Origin: Mucilaginibacter conchicola
Lineage (GTDB): Bacteria > Bacteroidota > Bacteroidia > Sphingobacteriales > Sphingobacteriaceae
Length of the DNA stretch: 64,000 nt
Direction: 5' to 3'
NCBI RefSeq assembly: GCF_003432115.1
Contig: NZ_QWDC01000001.1
Location: 186,001-250,000, forward strand
This document shows, in pieces, positions 1 to 9,193 of the stretch; within the stretch, counting starts at the first letter, position 1, and each line of letters begins with the position of its first letter. The notes under the pieces were generated by a model, which saw only the letters and a list, made by a program, of their open reading frames with translations, ran no database searches and was not told where the DNA came from. The position numbers and the translations under genes were made by a program.

Positions 1-470
1 CTGATTTCTTTGCAGGGTATAATAACCAAAGTATTGCAGGCTCACAATTTGTTAATGGCACAGAGACCTATTACGGTACAGGCAAGCGATTTAACTATAT
101 AGCCGCTGGCGTAAGTATTCCCTTGTTCTGGGGAGCGCAGTCGGCCAAAGCATCTGCCGCAAAGGTAGAATGGCAAATGGCACAGAAACGTACTGAACTG
201 GCCTCGCAGCAATTGCAAACAGAGTTACAGAATGCCAACAGCCAGTTGCAGAAATATGCAACCAGTTTAGAATACTACGAGAAGCAGGGCAACAAAAATG
301 CCGCCCTTATTATCTCAACTGCCGATAAACAATTTACCGGTGGCGATATCAATTACCTGCAATGGGTAATACTGGTAGATCAGGCCATCAGCCTTAAAAA
401 CGAATACCTGGATATGCTGAACAATTATAACCAGTCGGCTATACAGGTTCAAAAACTCAACAATCAATAA
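1..470 (+). CDS. C-terminal end of outer-membrane factor / CusC-like region of a metal RND efflux system (partial)
   Basis: The reading frame is open from the window edge to the stop at 468-470, so the true start lies upstream. The visible 155 or so residues show an amphipathic barrel-like stretch ending in SIPLFWGAQSAK, then a long Gln/Lys/Ala-rich helix and a second helix with NYLQWVILVDQAISLKNEYL, the usual ending of a TolC/CusC-type outer-membrane factor. In Bacteroidota this can be a separate TolC protein or a C-terminal extension fused to the CusA/CzcA pump, and the window cannot separate these. The next gene, 4 bases downstream, is a CusB-type adaptor, which fits a tripartite heavy-metal or drug efflux operon. 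Confidence 0.8.
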   Translation, partial: DFFAGYNNQSIAGSQFVNGTETYYGTGKRFNYIAAGVSIPLFWGAQSAKASAAKVEWQMAQKRTELASQQLQTELQNANSQLQKYATSLEYYEKQGNKNAALIISTADKQFTGGDINYLQWVILVDQAISLKNEYLDMLNNYNQSAIQVQKLNNQ

Positions 471-474
471 AAAG

Positions 475-1614
475 ATGAAGACATATATATTATCGATCCT
501 TGCCGCAACGGTGCTGTTTGCCTCATGCGGCGGCGAAAAACCAAAGAAAGAAGCCAAAGAAGAAAAGCAGGCTGATACCTTAATGGTAACCCTAACACCT
601 GCACAAATGAAAAATGCGGGTATCCAAACAGGCATGCCATCAAACGAAAACGTAAGTGGTGTTTTAAAGTTGCAAGGTAGTATTGATGTACCGCCGCAAA
701 GTACTGTTAGCGTAAGTTTCCCTTTAGGCGGTTACCTTAAACGCACGGAATTACTACCGGGTGCGCACGTACGCAAAGGTGAAGTGTTAGGTGTGCTGGA
801 AGATATGCAATTCATCCAGATCCAACAAGATTACCTCTCGGCCCGTGAGAAGGAACTGTTTGCAGAGAAAGAGTATAAGCGCCAGCAGGAACTAAACGCC
901 AGCAAAGCCAGCAGCGACAAGGTGATGGAGCAGGCCCGTACTGAGATGGAGACCCAGCGCATCAACATGCGTTCATTAGCGCAAAAGCTGGAACTGATAG
1001 GCATTAACCCGAACAGGTTAACTGCCGGTAATATCTCTAAGAGTGTAAATATCTATTCGCCTATAGATGGCTTTGTATCAAAGGTAAATGTGAACATAGG
1101 CAAATACACCTCACCGACAGATGTACTGTTTGAACTGGTAAACCCTAAAGATATCCACCTGGCGCTAAATGTGTTTGAGAAGGATGTAAACCAGCTGTCA
1201 GTAGGCCAAAAGGTGATCACTTACACAACTGATAATCCTGATAAAAAATACGAAGCCGAGATCATCCTGATCAGCAAAAATCTTGACGAGGACCGTATGG
1301 CCAGTGTGCATTGCCATTTTGAAAAGTTTGATGCATCGTTATTGCCGGGCATGTTCATGAACGCCGAGGTAGAAGTGAAAAACGCAACTGCCTTAACCGT
1401 TAACGAGGATGCGGTAGTACGCTGGCAAAACAAACACTATGTTTTTGTTGATCAGGGCAATAACAACTTTAAAATTACTCCTGTAGCCTTAGGTAATGCC
1501 AATGCCGGCAAACAGCAGGTAAGCGGGGAGGGCCTAACGGATAAAACAACGATAGTTACCAAAAATGCTTATGCTTTGCTAATGAAGTTAAAGAACAGTG
1601 CAGAAGATGAATAA
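475..1614 (+). CDS. Efflux RND transporter periplasmic adaptor (CusB/CzcB-like lipoprotein)
   Basis: 379 residues. The N-terminus is a lipoprotein signal with lipobox FASC (Cys18) followed by a Lys/Glu-rich linker. A first barrel-sandwich half (GGYLKRTELLPGAHVRKGEVLG), an alpha-hairpin rich in Glu/Gln/Arg at about residues 115-170, and a second lipoyl half (IYSPIDGFVSKVNVNIGKYT) follow in the order expected for membrane fusion proteins. A beta-barrel and a membrane-proximal domain complete it. Known role of the family: linking an inner-membrane RND pump to the outer-membrane factor, here most likely for metal cations because of similarity to CusB/CzcB. It is 4 bases from the preceding outer-membrane factor, so co-transcription is expected. 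Confidence 0.88.
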   Translation: MKTYILSILAATVLFASCGGEKPKKEAKEEKQADTLMVTLTPAQMKNAGIQTGMPSNENVSGVLKLQGSIDVPPQSTVSVSFPLGGYLKRTELLPGAHVRKGEVLGVLEDMQFIQIQQDYLSAREKELFAEKEYKRQQELNASKASSDKVMEQARTEMETQRINMRSLAQKLELIGINPNRLTAGNISKSVNIYSPIDGFVSKVNVNIGKYTSPTDVLFELVNPKDIHLALNVFEKDVNQLSVGQKVITYTTDNPDKKYEAEIILISKNLDEDRMASVHCHFEKFDASLLPGMFMNAEVEVKNATALTVNEDAVVRWQNKHYVFVDQGNNNFKITPVALGNANAGKQQVSGEGLTDKTTIVTKNAYALLMKLKNSAEDE

Positions 1615-2011
1615 TAAAATGAGATTGATAACATGCAGGCGCCTGTTCATAGCCGGCTTTGTTGTTTTACTTTGGGGCATGGCCGCCTGTAAAAAGGATG
1701 GTACGGCCAACGGTAGTCTTAAAGTGATTGTGGAGCACAACGGCATCAAAATAAATGGCGCATCGGTATATCTTAACCGTGATAGCACATATCATCCCGA
1801 TAGCCTGAATGATGAGTACGATAAGATGCAAAAGGCCGATGCAATAGGTGAGGTAGTTTTCCATAACCTTATGCCGGGTACTTACTATGTTTACGCTGCC
1901 GGCTTTGAGCGCGATAATCACGCGGGTATTGAAGGTGCCGACAGTATAATAATTACCGACCGGCAACGACAGAATGATTACGAATTGAAGTTGCATACCA
2001 CGCTGCGATAA
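1607..2011 (+). CDS. Small lipoprotein with CarboxypepD-regulatory-like fold, function unknown
   Basis: About 134 residues from ATG 1607; a GTG at 1598 and ATG at 1619 are alternatives. The gene overlaps the end of the adaptor gene by 8 bases, so translation is probably coupled. A signal with lipobox MAAC is followed by KKDG, then a single beta-sandwich-like domain with LKVIVEHNGIKINGASVYL and the LMPGTYYVYAAGFE motif typical of carboxypeptidase-regulatory-like or PEGA domains. It probably sits in the envelope as an accessory of the efflux operon; no specific function can be read. A strong terminator follows. Confidence 0.65.
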   Translation: MNNKMRLITCRRLFIAGFVVLLWGMAACKKDGTANGSLKVIVEHNGIKINGASVYLNRDSTYHPDSLNDEYDKMQKADAIGEVVFHNLMPGTYYVYAAGFERDNHAGIEGADSIIITDRQRQNDYELKLHTTLR

Positions 2012-2026
2012 AATGTTAGGCTAATA

Positions 2027-2058
2027 AAAATCCACTCCTAAAAAGAGTGGATTTTTTT
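2027..2058 (+). terminator. Rho-independent terminator of the efflux operon
   Basis: Stem of AAAATCCACTC at 2027-2037 pairs with GAGTGGATTTT starting at 2045, followed by a T run to 2058. It lies 16 bases after the stop of the small lipoprotein. Confidence 0.85.
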
Positions 2059-2215
2059 ATGGTAAAAACGCAGTTTACTAACATTCTTATCACTTTCTAA
2101 TAAGTCTCTAATGTGTTTCTAATATATGTTTTAAGGAATTGTAAAATCGGTCATTTTAGTGTCTCAAATTGTATTTTTGTGGGGTATTGGTAAAACACTT
2201 AGTGTAATTAATAGT

Positions 2216-2223
2216 TACCTTTG
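2216..2223 (+). promoter_or_regulatory. Bacteroidota -7 element TACCTTTG
   Basis: TACCTTTG matches the TAnnTTTG consensus recognised by the Bacteroidota primary sigma factor. The ATG of the next gene is at 2229, only 5 bases further, so the transcript would have an extremely short leader. No well-spaced -33 TTTG was found, which lowers confidence. Confidence 0.45.
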
Positions 2224-2228
2224 CGCCA

Positions 2229-2594
2229 ATGCAATTAGTTAGATTTTTAAGAAGGTCATCCATCTGCGGATTATTAGGAATGCTGCTCATAACAGTGTTC
2301 GTGATAAAGTCGTGCGACCTTTTTATTGACCACTATGTTGCAGCGCATCACAGGTGTATTTCTGCAGATAACCCTGCCGACGATGACAGCACTACAGGCA
2401 GCGAAAGCAAAGCCTTAGGAGAAGATAGTTTTGACAAAAGTGCCAAAAAACTTTACTCATGCTTTGAGAATCCTACTTTCTTTAGATCACTTACCTGGGC
2501 AACACCATTGTCTGTGCATTGGGATGTTTATGTTTTCGGCGTTTTTGCCGAACCACTTAGGGTAGTGCTTACCCCGCCTCCTAATTTCTGTTAG
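2229..2594 (+). CDS. Small membrane-anchored protein of unknown function
   Basis: 121 residues with one hydrophobic segment at about residues 13-28 (GLLGMLLITVFVIKSC) that may be an anchor or a lipoprotein-like signal (Cys29). The rest is polar and Asp/Ser-rich, then an aromatic region, ending with PPPNFC. No family was recognised. A -7 promoter element sits just ahead of its ATG, and the export-like operon starts about 140 bases downstream, so it could be a separate short transcription unit. The reading frame is plausible but its status as a real gene rests mainly on the signal-like N-terminus and upstream element. Confidence 0.5.
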   Translation: MQLVRFLRRSSICGLLGMLLITVFVIKSCDLFIDHYVAAHHRCISADNPADDDSTTGSESKALGEDSFDKSAKKLYSCFENPTFFRSLTWATPLSVHWDVYVFGVFAEPLRVVLTPPPNFC

Positions 2595-2735
2595 CATTTC
2601 TCTCTAAATCAGCTTGCCGGTTGCAACTGATAACATGTACCCAATAATCTAATATGGGCTGCATTTACCATGCCTGCACTGCGCTAAGCAATACCCTTAC
2701 TAATAAAATTTACAATTAGCTTTTAACCTGTTTTT

Positions 2736-3737
2736 ATGAAAAAAACAAAGCATGCAAATGCTGTTACGCCCTGGCAAAGGCTGGCGCGTATATTACATTA
2801 CGAACGTAATACTATCAACTACATTTTCGTTTACGCTATCCTTATCGGTTTGATAGGTTTAACCTTACCATTGGGTACTACAGCTGTATTCAACCTGTTA
2901 TCAAACGGGGCAATGTATAGTTCAACATATATTTTGATAGCCGTGGTGCTGATAGGTATTGTCATCGGCGGCTCGCTGCTGATTGGCCAGCTTACACTGG
3001 TAGAGTTCCTGGAGCAAAAGATATTTACCAAGGCATCAATGGAGTTTGCCTTTCGTTTACCGCGCATTAAAAAAGATGAACTGACCGGCGAGCACCCGCC
3101 TGAGTTGGTTAACCGCTTCTTCGATATCCTAACCATACAAAAAGGTCTCACTAAATTATTGGTTGATATTGTGGCAGCAGCTGTACAAATCTTCTTCAGC
3201 GCTATCCTTTTATCATTTTATCACCCGGTATTTATGGCGGTGGGCTTGCTTGCTATCATCGTGATAGTGGTGATCGTATTGTTATACTACAAACAAGGTG
3301 TTGATACCAGCCTGGATGAATCGCATCATAAATATGAACTGGTTGCGCACCTGGAAAACGTAGCCGGCGACCTGGATAAATACCGTGGTAATCCAGCGAT
3401 GATGGATAGCGTGGTAAAGACTACAGATGAGATCAACGCAAAGTATTTATCGGCCCGTAACAGTCACTTTAGTGTTCTACGCAAATACTTTATGGGTTCT
3501 GTAGCGCTGCGTACCATTTTGATGGGCGCTTTGCTGATGCTGGGATCTTTCTTCGTAGTTGAGCGCGAAATGACCTTTGGGCAGTTTGTTGCTGCAGAGG
3601 TAATTATTGTACAGATAAGCTACGCCGTAGAGAAACTTTTAACAAACATGAACACTGTATTTGATATGGTTACCGGCAGCGAGAAACTGGCCGTTGTTAC
3701 CGATCTTGAATTGGAAGGAGCACCACAACATGGCTAA
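2736..3737 (+). CDS. ABC exporter transmembrane domain protein lacking an ATPase domain
   Basis: 333 residues forming the six-helix type-I ABC exporter membrane domain: hydrophobic segments near residues 28-50, 64-86, 140-162, 166-188 and 260-310, with long cytoplasmic loops between. The chain ends at LAVVTDLELEGAPQHG, just where the linker to the nucleotide-binding domain would begin, and no Walker A, signature or Walker B motif is present. The downstream gene starts inside its last codons (ATG 3730), with a clear GGAAGGAG ribosome site at about 3713-3720, so the short form looks genuine rather than a recent frameshift. The neighbours are a HlyD-type adaptor and a TolC protein, the usual type-I secretion or efflux set. 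Confidence 0.8.
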   Translation: MKKTKHANAVTPWQRLARILHYERNTINYIFVYAILIGLIGLTLPLGTTAVFNLLSNGAMYSSTYILIAVVLIGIVIGGSLLIGQLTLVEFLEQKIFTKASMEFAFRLPRIKKDELTGEHPPELVNRFFDILTIQKGLTKLLVDIVAAAVQIFFSAILLSFYHPVFMAVGLLAIIVIVVIVLLYYKQGVDTSLDESHHKYELVAHLENVAGDLDKYRGNPAMMDSVVKTTDEINAKYLSARNSHFSVLRKYFMGSVALRTILMGALLMLGSFFVVEREMTFGQFVAAEVIIVQISYAVEKLLTNMNTVFDMVTGSEKLAVVTDLELEGAPQHG

Positions 3738-5100
3738 GCTATCACAACACGGTTTGCACAATAAGCACATGGAAGACCTGGCAGTGCAATCAAACGACGA
3801 AATGATCAACATCAAAAGTTCGCGCCTGCTTGGCCGTATTATGGGCATTTGCCTGGTGTTGTTCATCATCATATTACTGTTACCATGGCGACAAACCATC
3901 CCTGGTAAGGGTACGGTAACGGCCCTGCACCCCGAAGACCGTCCGCAAACAGTACAAAACCAGATTGGTGGCCGTATTGAGCGTTGGGCTGTACGCGAGG
4001 GGCAAGAAGTTAAGAAAGGGGATACCATACTGGTGATCTCTGAGACAACACAATCATATTTTGACCCTGAACTACCGGAACGTTTAGATGAGCAATTGGA
4101 AGCCAAGAGAGGCAGTGAGGATGCTGCTGTACAAAAAATGGAAGCCACCAATGCGCAGATCAGGGCGATGACAAGTGGATTACGTTTTCAGCTATCTGCC
4201 GCCGAAAATAAGGTACAGCAATCTGTTAACTACGTAAAAATGGATAGCGCCGATCTTGTGGCGGTTCACAACTTCTACGAGACCTCGAAATCGCGTTTAG
4301 ACCGTTACGAGGCGGGTTATAAGAATGGATTGTTCTCGCTTACGGATATTGAAACTCGCAGGTTGAAGTTGCAGGAAGATAACGCTAAAGTTATCGGCCA
4401 GCAAAATAAGCTGAACAACTCAAAGCAGGCATTGTTGAATGCCCGCATCGATTTGGATAATATCCGTGCAAAATACCAGGAATCGCTGGCTAAGGCACAA
4501 TCTGATATGAGTTCGGCACTTTCGAGCAGGGCAAGTGCGCGTGGTGATATTGCCAAACTGCGTAACGATATTTCAAATATCTCTATCCGCAGGGGCCTAT
4601 ATGTGGTGCGAGCGCCGCAGTCGGGATTTGTGGTGAAAACATTGAAGGCTGGTATTGGTGAGAACATCAAAGAGGGTGAATCAATCGCTACGCTTCAGCC
4701 AAAAAACCCCAAAGTGGCTGCTGAGCTTTATGTGAACGCCATGGATGTACCGCTGATATTAGATACAAGCGATGTGCGGCTGCAGTTTGAAGGCTGGCCA
4801 TCAGTACAGTTCTCTGGATGGCCTTCGGTAGCGGTGGGTACGTTTGCAGGTAAAGTTTGGGCTATAGACCGCGTAAGCAGCAATGGCGGCAAATATCGTT
4901 TGCTGATAAAACCAACTACGCCACTACCCGAGAATGATGAGGAATGGCCTGTTCAATTGCGCCAGGGATCGGGCGTATACGGCCGTATCATCCTGCGCTC
5001 GGTGCCGCTGTGGTACGAAATATGGCGACAGTTAAATGGTTTCCCGCCAAGCCTTGAGAAAGAACCTGCGGCAAAAGCTACAGATGGCAAGAAAGGATAA
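3730..5100 (+). CDS. HlyD family periplasmic adaptor subunit
   Basis: 456 residues from ATG 3730, chosen because it overlaps the upstream stop by 8 bases and has GGAAGGAG about 10 bases before it; the open frame continues to 3661 inside the previous gene. One transmembrane helix (IMGICLVLFIIILLLPW) is followed by a lipoyl half (VREGQEVKKGDTILVI), a long coiled-coil hairpin of about 200 residues, and the second lipoyl half (YVVRAPQSGFVVKTLKAGIGE). This is the standard HlyD architecture linking an inner-membrane ABC exporter to TolC across the periplasm. The substrate is unknown. Confidence 0.88.
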   Translation: MAKLSQHGLHNKHMEDLAVQSNDEMINIKSSRLLGRIMGICLVLFIIILLLPWRQTIPGKGTVTALHPEDRPQTVQNQIGGRIERWAVREGQEVKKGDTILVISETTQSYFDPELPERLDEQLEAKRGSEDAAVQKMEATNAQIRAMTSGLRFQLSAAENKVQQSVNYVKMDSADLVAVHNFYETSKSRLDRYEAGYKNGLFSLTDIETRRLKLQEDNAKVIGQQNKLNNSKQALLNARIDLDNIRAKYQESLAKAQSDMSSALSSRASARGDIAKLRNDISNISIRRGLYVVRAPQSGFVVKTLKAGIGENIKEGESIATLQPKNPKVAAELYVNAMDVPLILDTSDVRLQFEGWPSVQFSGWPSVAVGTFAGKVWAIDRVSSNGGKYRLLIKPTTPLPENDEEWPVQLRQGSGVYGRIILRSVPLWYEIWRQLNGFPPSLEKEPAAKATDGKKG

Positions 5101-5105
5101 CAACA

Positions 5106-6557
5106 ATGACAGTAAAATTGAAACAATATATAGTTGCGGTGATCATAGCCGCAGCAATTTTTATAACGAGGGCCTATGCGCAATCACCGCCAAAGGCCGA
5201 TACGGGCAGCGTTTTTGCGTTATCAGATCTCGAAGCGCTGGTATTCAAATACCATCCTATAGTTAAACAGGCGGGTTTGTTAAGCGAGGCGGCAAAGGCT
5301 AATGTATTACAATCATTAGGTTACTTTGATCCGGCTATAAAAGCATCATTCGGTAGAAAGCTGTTTGGTACTACCGAATATTACAACAACTGGGGTAGCG
5401 AATTGAAAATACCGCTCTATGTTGCCGGCGCCGACCTTAAAGTTGGCTATGACCGTAATGTAGGTACCTACACCAACCCCGAAACACGCACAGGCACAGA
5501 TGGCCTTACTGCAGTAGGCTTAAGCATCCCGATAGGGCAAGGTTTGCTGATTGATGCAAGGCGCAGCACGCTTTGGCAGGCAAAGGCCATGGTAAGCTAC
5601 GCCGAAGCTGATAAAGTAAAGCAGATAAACAGTGTGTGGTACAGTGCTGTTAAAGATTATTGGAGCTGGTATTATAGCTACCGCGAATATGTTTTACTGA
5701 AAGAAGGCGTGGAGCTTGCACAGAAACGTTTTAAGGCTGTGAGTAACCAAACGTTGATAGGAGATAAGCCACCAATTGATTCGGTAGAGGCGAGTATTAC
5801 CGTGCAAGATAGGCAAATACAATTGGCTAAAAGCGTTATTGAGATGCAGAATGCCATGCTGGTGCTCTCTAACCATTTGTGGAGCGAACAAGGTACCCCG
5901 CTTGAGTTACCGAAAAATGCCGTTCCGCAATTAGTGAGCGAGAAAGTTACGCTGCCGGGTAATGCTGTTTTGGATAGTTTGGTTGGCCAGGCTGGTACAC
6001 AACACCCCGAGTTGGTAAAACTACGCGCAAAGGGCACACAATTGGATATTGAGCGCCGATACCGCCAGGAAGTAATGAAACCAAAGATAAATATCACAGG
6101 TGCACTTATTTCATCGCGCCGGGATTTTAACTCATACGTGCCCGATTATTACGATTTTAACTGGCGCAACTATAAAGTGGGATTGGAGTTCGCTTTTCCA
6201 TTGTTTCTACGCGCCGAACGCGGTAAACTTCGTGAGGTGAAAATCAAACAGCAACAACTAAATTATGATGTGCAGCAAACGGGCAGGGAGATCAATAACA
6301 ATATCCTTAGCTCGTACAACAGCTTAACGGCCTACCGATCGCAGTTAGGGGTACAGGTGCAAAGCATAAACAACCAGCAACTACTGCTTACGGGTGAGCT
6401 GCAGAAGTTTGAACTGGGAGAGAGCACCCTGTTCCTGATCAACAGCCGCGAAAGTAAACTGATAGACATGAAGATAAAACGCGAGAGCATGATCTCCGGC
6501 TATCAGAAAACCCTTGCCGAATTGTACTACAAAGCAGGTACACGGCAAAATCTGTAG
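5106..6557 (+). CDS. TolC family outer-membrane efflux protein
   Basis: 483 residues. A cleavable signal peptide ends at TRAYAQS. Two repeats of strand-helix-helix follow, with long coiled-coil helices (about residues 150-240 and 370-450) and the characteristic YNSLTAYRSQL and ELGESTLFLINSRESKL segments of TolC-like proteins. It lies 5 bases after the HlyD gene, so it is the outer-membrane channel of the same operon. A terminator follows 10 bases later, closing the three-gene unit. Confidence 0.9.
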   Translation: MTVKLKQYIVAVIIAAAIFITRAYAQSPPKADTGSVFALSDLEALVFKYHPIVKQAGLLSEAAKANVLQSLGYFDPAIKASFGRKLFGTTEYYNNWGSELKIPLYVAGADLKVGYDRNVGTYTNPETRTGTDGLTAVGLSIPIGQGLLIDARRSTLWQAKAMVSYAEADKVKQINSVWYSAVKDYWSWYYSYREYVLLKEGVELAQKRFKAVSNQTLIGDKPPIDSVEASITVQDRQIQLAKSVIEMQNAMLVLSNHLWSEQGTPLELPKNAVPQLVSEKVTLPGNAVLDSLVGQAGTQHPELVKLRAKGTQLDIERRYRQEVMKPKINITGALISSRRDFNSYVPDYYDFNWRNYKVGLEFAFPLFLRAERGKLREVKIKQQQLNYDVQQTGREINNNILSSYNSLTAYRSQLGVQVQSINNQQLLLTGELQKFELGESTLFLINSRESKLIDMKIKRESMISGYQKTLAELYYKAGTRQNL

Positions 6558-6567
6558 TTTTGTTTCT

Positions 6568-6599
6568 AAGGCTATCTGGTTGTGCGGATAGCCTTTTTT
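6568..6599 (+). terminator. Rho-independent terminator after the TolC gene
   Basis: AAGGCTATC at 6568-6576 pairs with GATAGCCTT at 6587-6595 and a T run follows. Confidence 0.85.
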
Positions 6600-6691
6600 G
6601 TTTCTGATATGGTTCCAAATTTTTTAATGTCTGCCAAACATTTTATATTTTGCTGCGATTATTCAGAACTAATTATACCCTCAAACTACTG

Positions 6692-7798
6692 ATGAACAAC
6701 AATGAACTGGCCACCAAGCCACATTACCCTATATTAGATGGACTTCGCGGCGTTGCAGCCATCATTGTAGTAACTTTTCATCTTACCGAGCCGTTAGGCA
6801 CAGGCCATTTGGATATCCTGGTTAATCACGGCTATCTGGCTGTCGATTTTTTCTTTCTGCTATCTGGCTTTGTTATCGGCTATGCTTATGACGATCGTTG
6901 GCAGAAAATGACGGTTGGTAGTTTCTTCCGCAGGCGTATAGAGCGCCTGCAGCCTATGGTTGTTTTAGGGATGACTATGGGTGCCATCGGTTTTTATTTT
7001 ACCGATTCAACGCTGTGGCCGCTTATCCATACCGTACCGGTTTGGAAGATGCTGCTGGTGCTGCTGGTAGGATACACTATTTTGCCCGTACCATTATCGC
7101 TTGATATCCGTGGCTGGCAGGAAATGCACCCATTAAATAGTGTGGGATGGTCGTTATTTTTTGAATACATAGCCAATATTCTTTATGCCGTTTGGATCAG
7201 GAAATTCTCAAAAACAGCGTTAACTATCCTGGTTATTATCGGGGCCATTGCGCTGGCTCATCTCGCCATAACTAACGGTGATGTAAGCGGCGGTTGGACG
7301 CTGAATGCTGAGCAGGTTCGCTTTGGTATAACACGTACCATATTTCCATTCTTTGCGGGCTTATTAATGTCTCGGGTAATTAAACCGGCTAAAATTAAGA
7401 ATGCCTTTTTGTGGTGCAGCCTTTTGGTTGCATTAGTGTTATATATGCCTCGTGTAGGTGGAGCTGAGCATCTTTGGATGAATGGTATTTACGAATCTGT
7501 TTGCATCATCTTTGTATTCCCAATGATAGTTTACCTGGGAGCCAGCGGCGTTATACAAAGCCAAACAGAGAATAAGGTGTGTAAATTTTTAGGTGATATA
7601 TCGTATCCGCTTTACATGGTTCATTACCCTTTGGTTTACTTCTATGTGGCCTGGATAAGCGAGAATAAAGGCATTACGCTAACGCAAGCCTGGCCTTATG
7701 CTTTGCTTATTTTAGTAGGTGGGATAGCGTTGGCTTACGCTGCGTTAAAATGGTATGATGAACCGGTACGTAAATGGCTACGGAAGAAACTGGCTTAA
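6692..7798 (+). CDS. Acyltransferase 3 family membrane protein
   Basis: 368 residues from ATG 6692; an in-frame ATG at 6650 would add 14 residues of non-typical sequence. The N-terminal signature PILDGLRGVAAIIVVTFH carries the catalytic His of the OafA/acyltransferase-3 family, followed by HGYLAVDFFFLLSGFVIGYAY and FFRRRIERLQP, also typical. About ten hydrophobic segments are visible. Family role: O-acylation of an envelope or extracellular glycan in the inner membrane. It stands alone between a terminator and a convergent gene, so no pathway partner is evident. Confidence 0.85.
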   Translation: MNNNELATKPHYPILDGLRGVAAIIVVTFHLTEPLGTGHLDILVNHGYLAVDFFFLLSGFVIGYAYDDRWQKMTVGSFFRRRIERLQPMVVLGMTMGAIGFYFTDSTLWPLIHTVPVWKMLLVLLVGYTILPVPLSLDIRGWQEMHPLNSVGWSLFFEYIANILYAVWIRKFSKTALTILVIIGAIALAHLAITNGDVSGGWTLNAEQVRFGITRTIFPFFAGLLMSRVIKPAKIKNAFLWCSLLVALVLYMPRVGGAEHLWMNGIYESVCIIFVFPMIVYLGASGVIQSQTENKVCKFLGDISYPLYMVHYPLVYFYVAWISENKGITLTQAWPYALLILVGGIALAYAALKWYDEPVRKWLRKKLA

Positions 7799-7813
7799 AA
7801 GATCTTGATACCT

Positions 7814-9094
7814 CTAATTAAGTGTGGCCAAATAACTGGTTTTTGGGTGGAAGTTTTTCCACGAGTGCCAGTATTCCTGATAAGATTGTATGCTTGTTAG
7901 TTGTTTTCCTTTATTGACGCCTGATACGCATAAACCATTGTTATCCCATAAAGAGTTTGTTTCTACATCTGTTAATTGGTCTGCAGTTCCTGTTTTAAAG
8001 TGGAGCTGTTTGCCATCAACAACGGTGTTCCAGGCCTGGAAAGTTTGCTTATCTTTTTTTATAGTTACCAATAAAGGAGTTTTGCCTACAACATCATTGA
8101 AAACTTTAGCTTTAACCAATTGTCGCCAATCATAGGCCTTGGCCTGGCCGTTTAAATTAATGCCAAGTATCCAGCTCTTTCTAACCAGCGTGTCTTTATT
8201 AACAATGTTAGAGTCTCTGTCTAAAGGCTGGGTAACATCATATTTTTTAAGATCGGCATAATCCGGTTTAAATTGCTCCTCCGGTTGTAACACCAATGAG
8301 CTTGGGTATCTCTCCAGCCAGGCAGCTAATGTTGCTTGCTGATAAGGCACCTCGGCAAGTTTCTCGCCCTCGCGACTGCCTGCAGCTGCTTCACCCGTTG
8401 CCTGATACCACCAGCTTCCGGTAGTTCCATCTTCTATAACGGCGTTGTAATGCCTTGCACCAACCAACCGGAAGTTTTCGCGTTTGCCGTTGACTACCGG
8501 GCTAAATACTCTGCCGGTGCGGCACATGGTACAATAAGTAACCAAAACAGGTAAGCCACCAACCTCATCCTGTATTTTGTGATGATAGCCCAGATAAATA
8601 ATAGGGTAGGCCTTGGCAACACCATTATGTACCACGCCAACCACCAGGTAATCTTGCGGAACCTTATTTTTAAAAACATTGGCAAAGGCAGGGGCAACCG
8701 GCTCTTTAAACATTTCTTCGGCCTTAAATTGAATATCGGTTACATAAAATGTTGCAGCGCCTGCAAAAAATATAACCGGAAGCATTATTTTTTTTGAACG
8801 TTTTTCGGCACCAAAGTAAAACGCGTAAACTATTATTGCAACAGCACCGACAATGCGCAGTGGCCAAATTATCTTCTCAAGATAGTAGCAAAGCTTTATA
8901 GCCTCTAAATTTTGACTGCCCGGAAAAGGCATTAGAAGGTAGGCGTGTACCAAGCCCGGGAGAAACAAAAAACACATAGCAAGCCAAAATAACCAGGTTT
9001 TTCTAACCGCTGTTTTAGGCGCAGGAATAGTAAATCCGTCATTAACAGTCATAGGTGTATCGTTAAGTACGATACACGCAGGCACACTTGGCAT
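7814..9094 (-). CDS. DUF3179 domain-containing membrane protein
   Basis: 426 residues; ATG at 9052 is an alternative start that trims 14 residues. Two or three transmembrane segments occupy roughly residues 30-110. The rest is the DUF3179 region, with AYPIIYLGYHHKIQDEVGG, PVLVTYCTMCRTGRVFSP and NAVIEDGTTGSWW. The CxxC-like YCTMC motif and several conserved Arg/His residues are present. The biochemical function of DUF3179 is not known to me. The gene is convergent with the acyltransferase, with only 15 bases between stops. Confidence 0.82.
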   Translation of the reverse strand: MPSVPACIVLNDTPMTVNDGFTIPAPKTAVRKTWLFWLAMCFLFLPGLVHAYLLMPFPGSQNLEAIKLCYYLEKIIWPLRIVGAVAIIVYAFYFGAEKRSKKIMLPVIFFAGAATFYVTDIQFKAEEMFKEPVAPAFANVFKNKVPQDYLVVGVVHNGVAKAYPIIYLGYHHKIQDEVGGLPVLVTYCTMCRTGRVFSPVVNGKRENFRLVGARHYNAVIEDGTTGSWWYQATGEAAAGSREGEKLAEVPYQQATLAAWLERYPSSLVLQPEEQFKPDYADLKKYDVTQPLDRDSNIVNKDTLVRKSWILGINLNGQAKAYDWRQLVKAKVFNDVVGKTPLLVTIKKDKQTFQAWNTVVDGKQLHFKTGTADQLTDVETNSLWDNNGLCVSGVNKGKQLTSIQSYQEYWHSWKNFHPKTSYLATLN

Positions 9095-9193
9095 GAAACG
9101 AAACTTTTTGGTTTATAATTGGTTATATATACGTAACATAAAAATTACATATATTTACAACAGCAATATATATAATTAAAAACAAAACAAACA

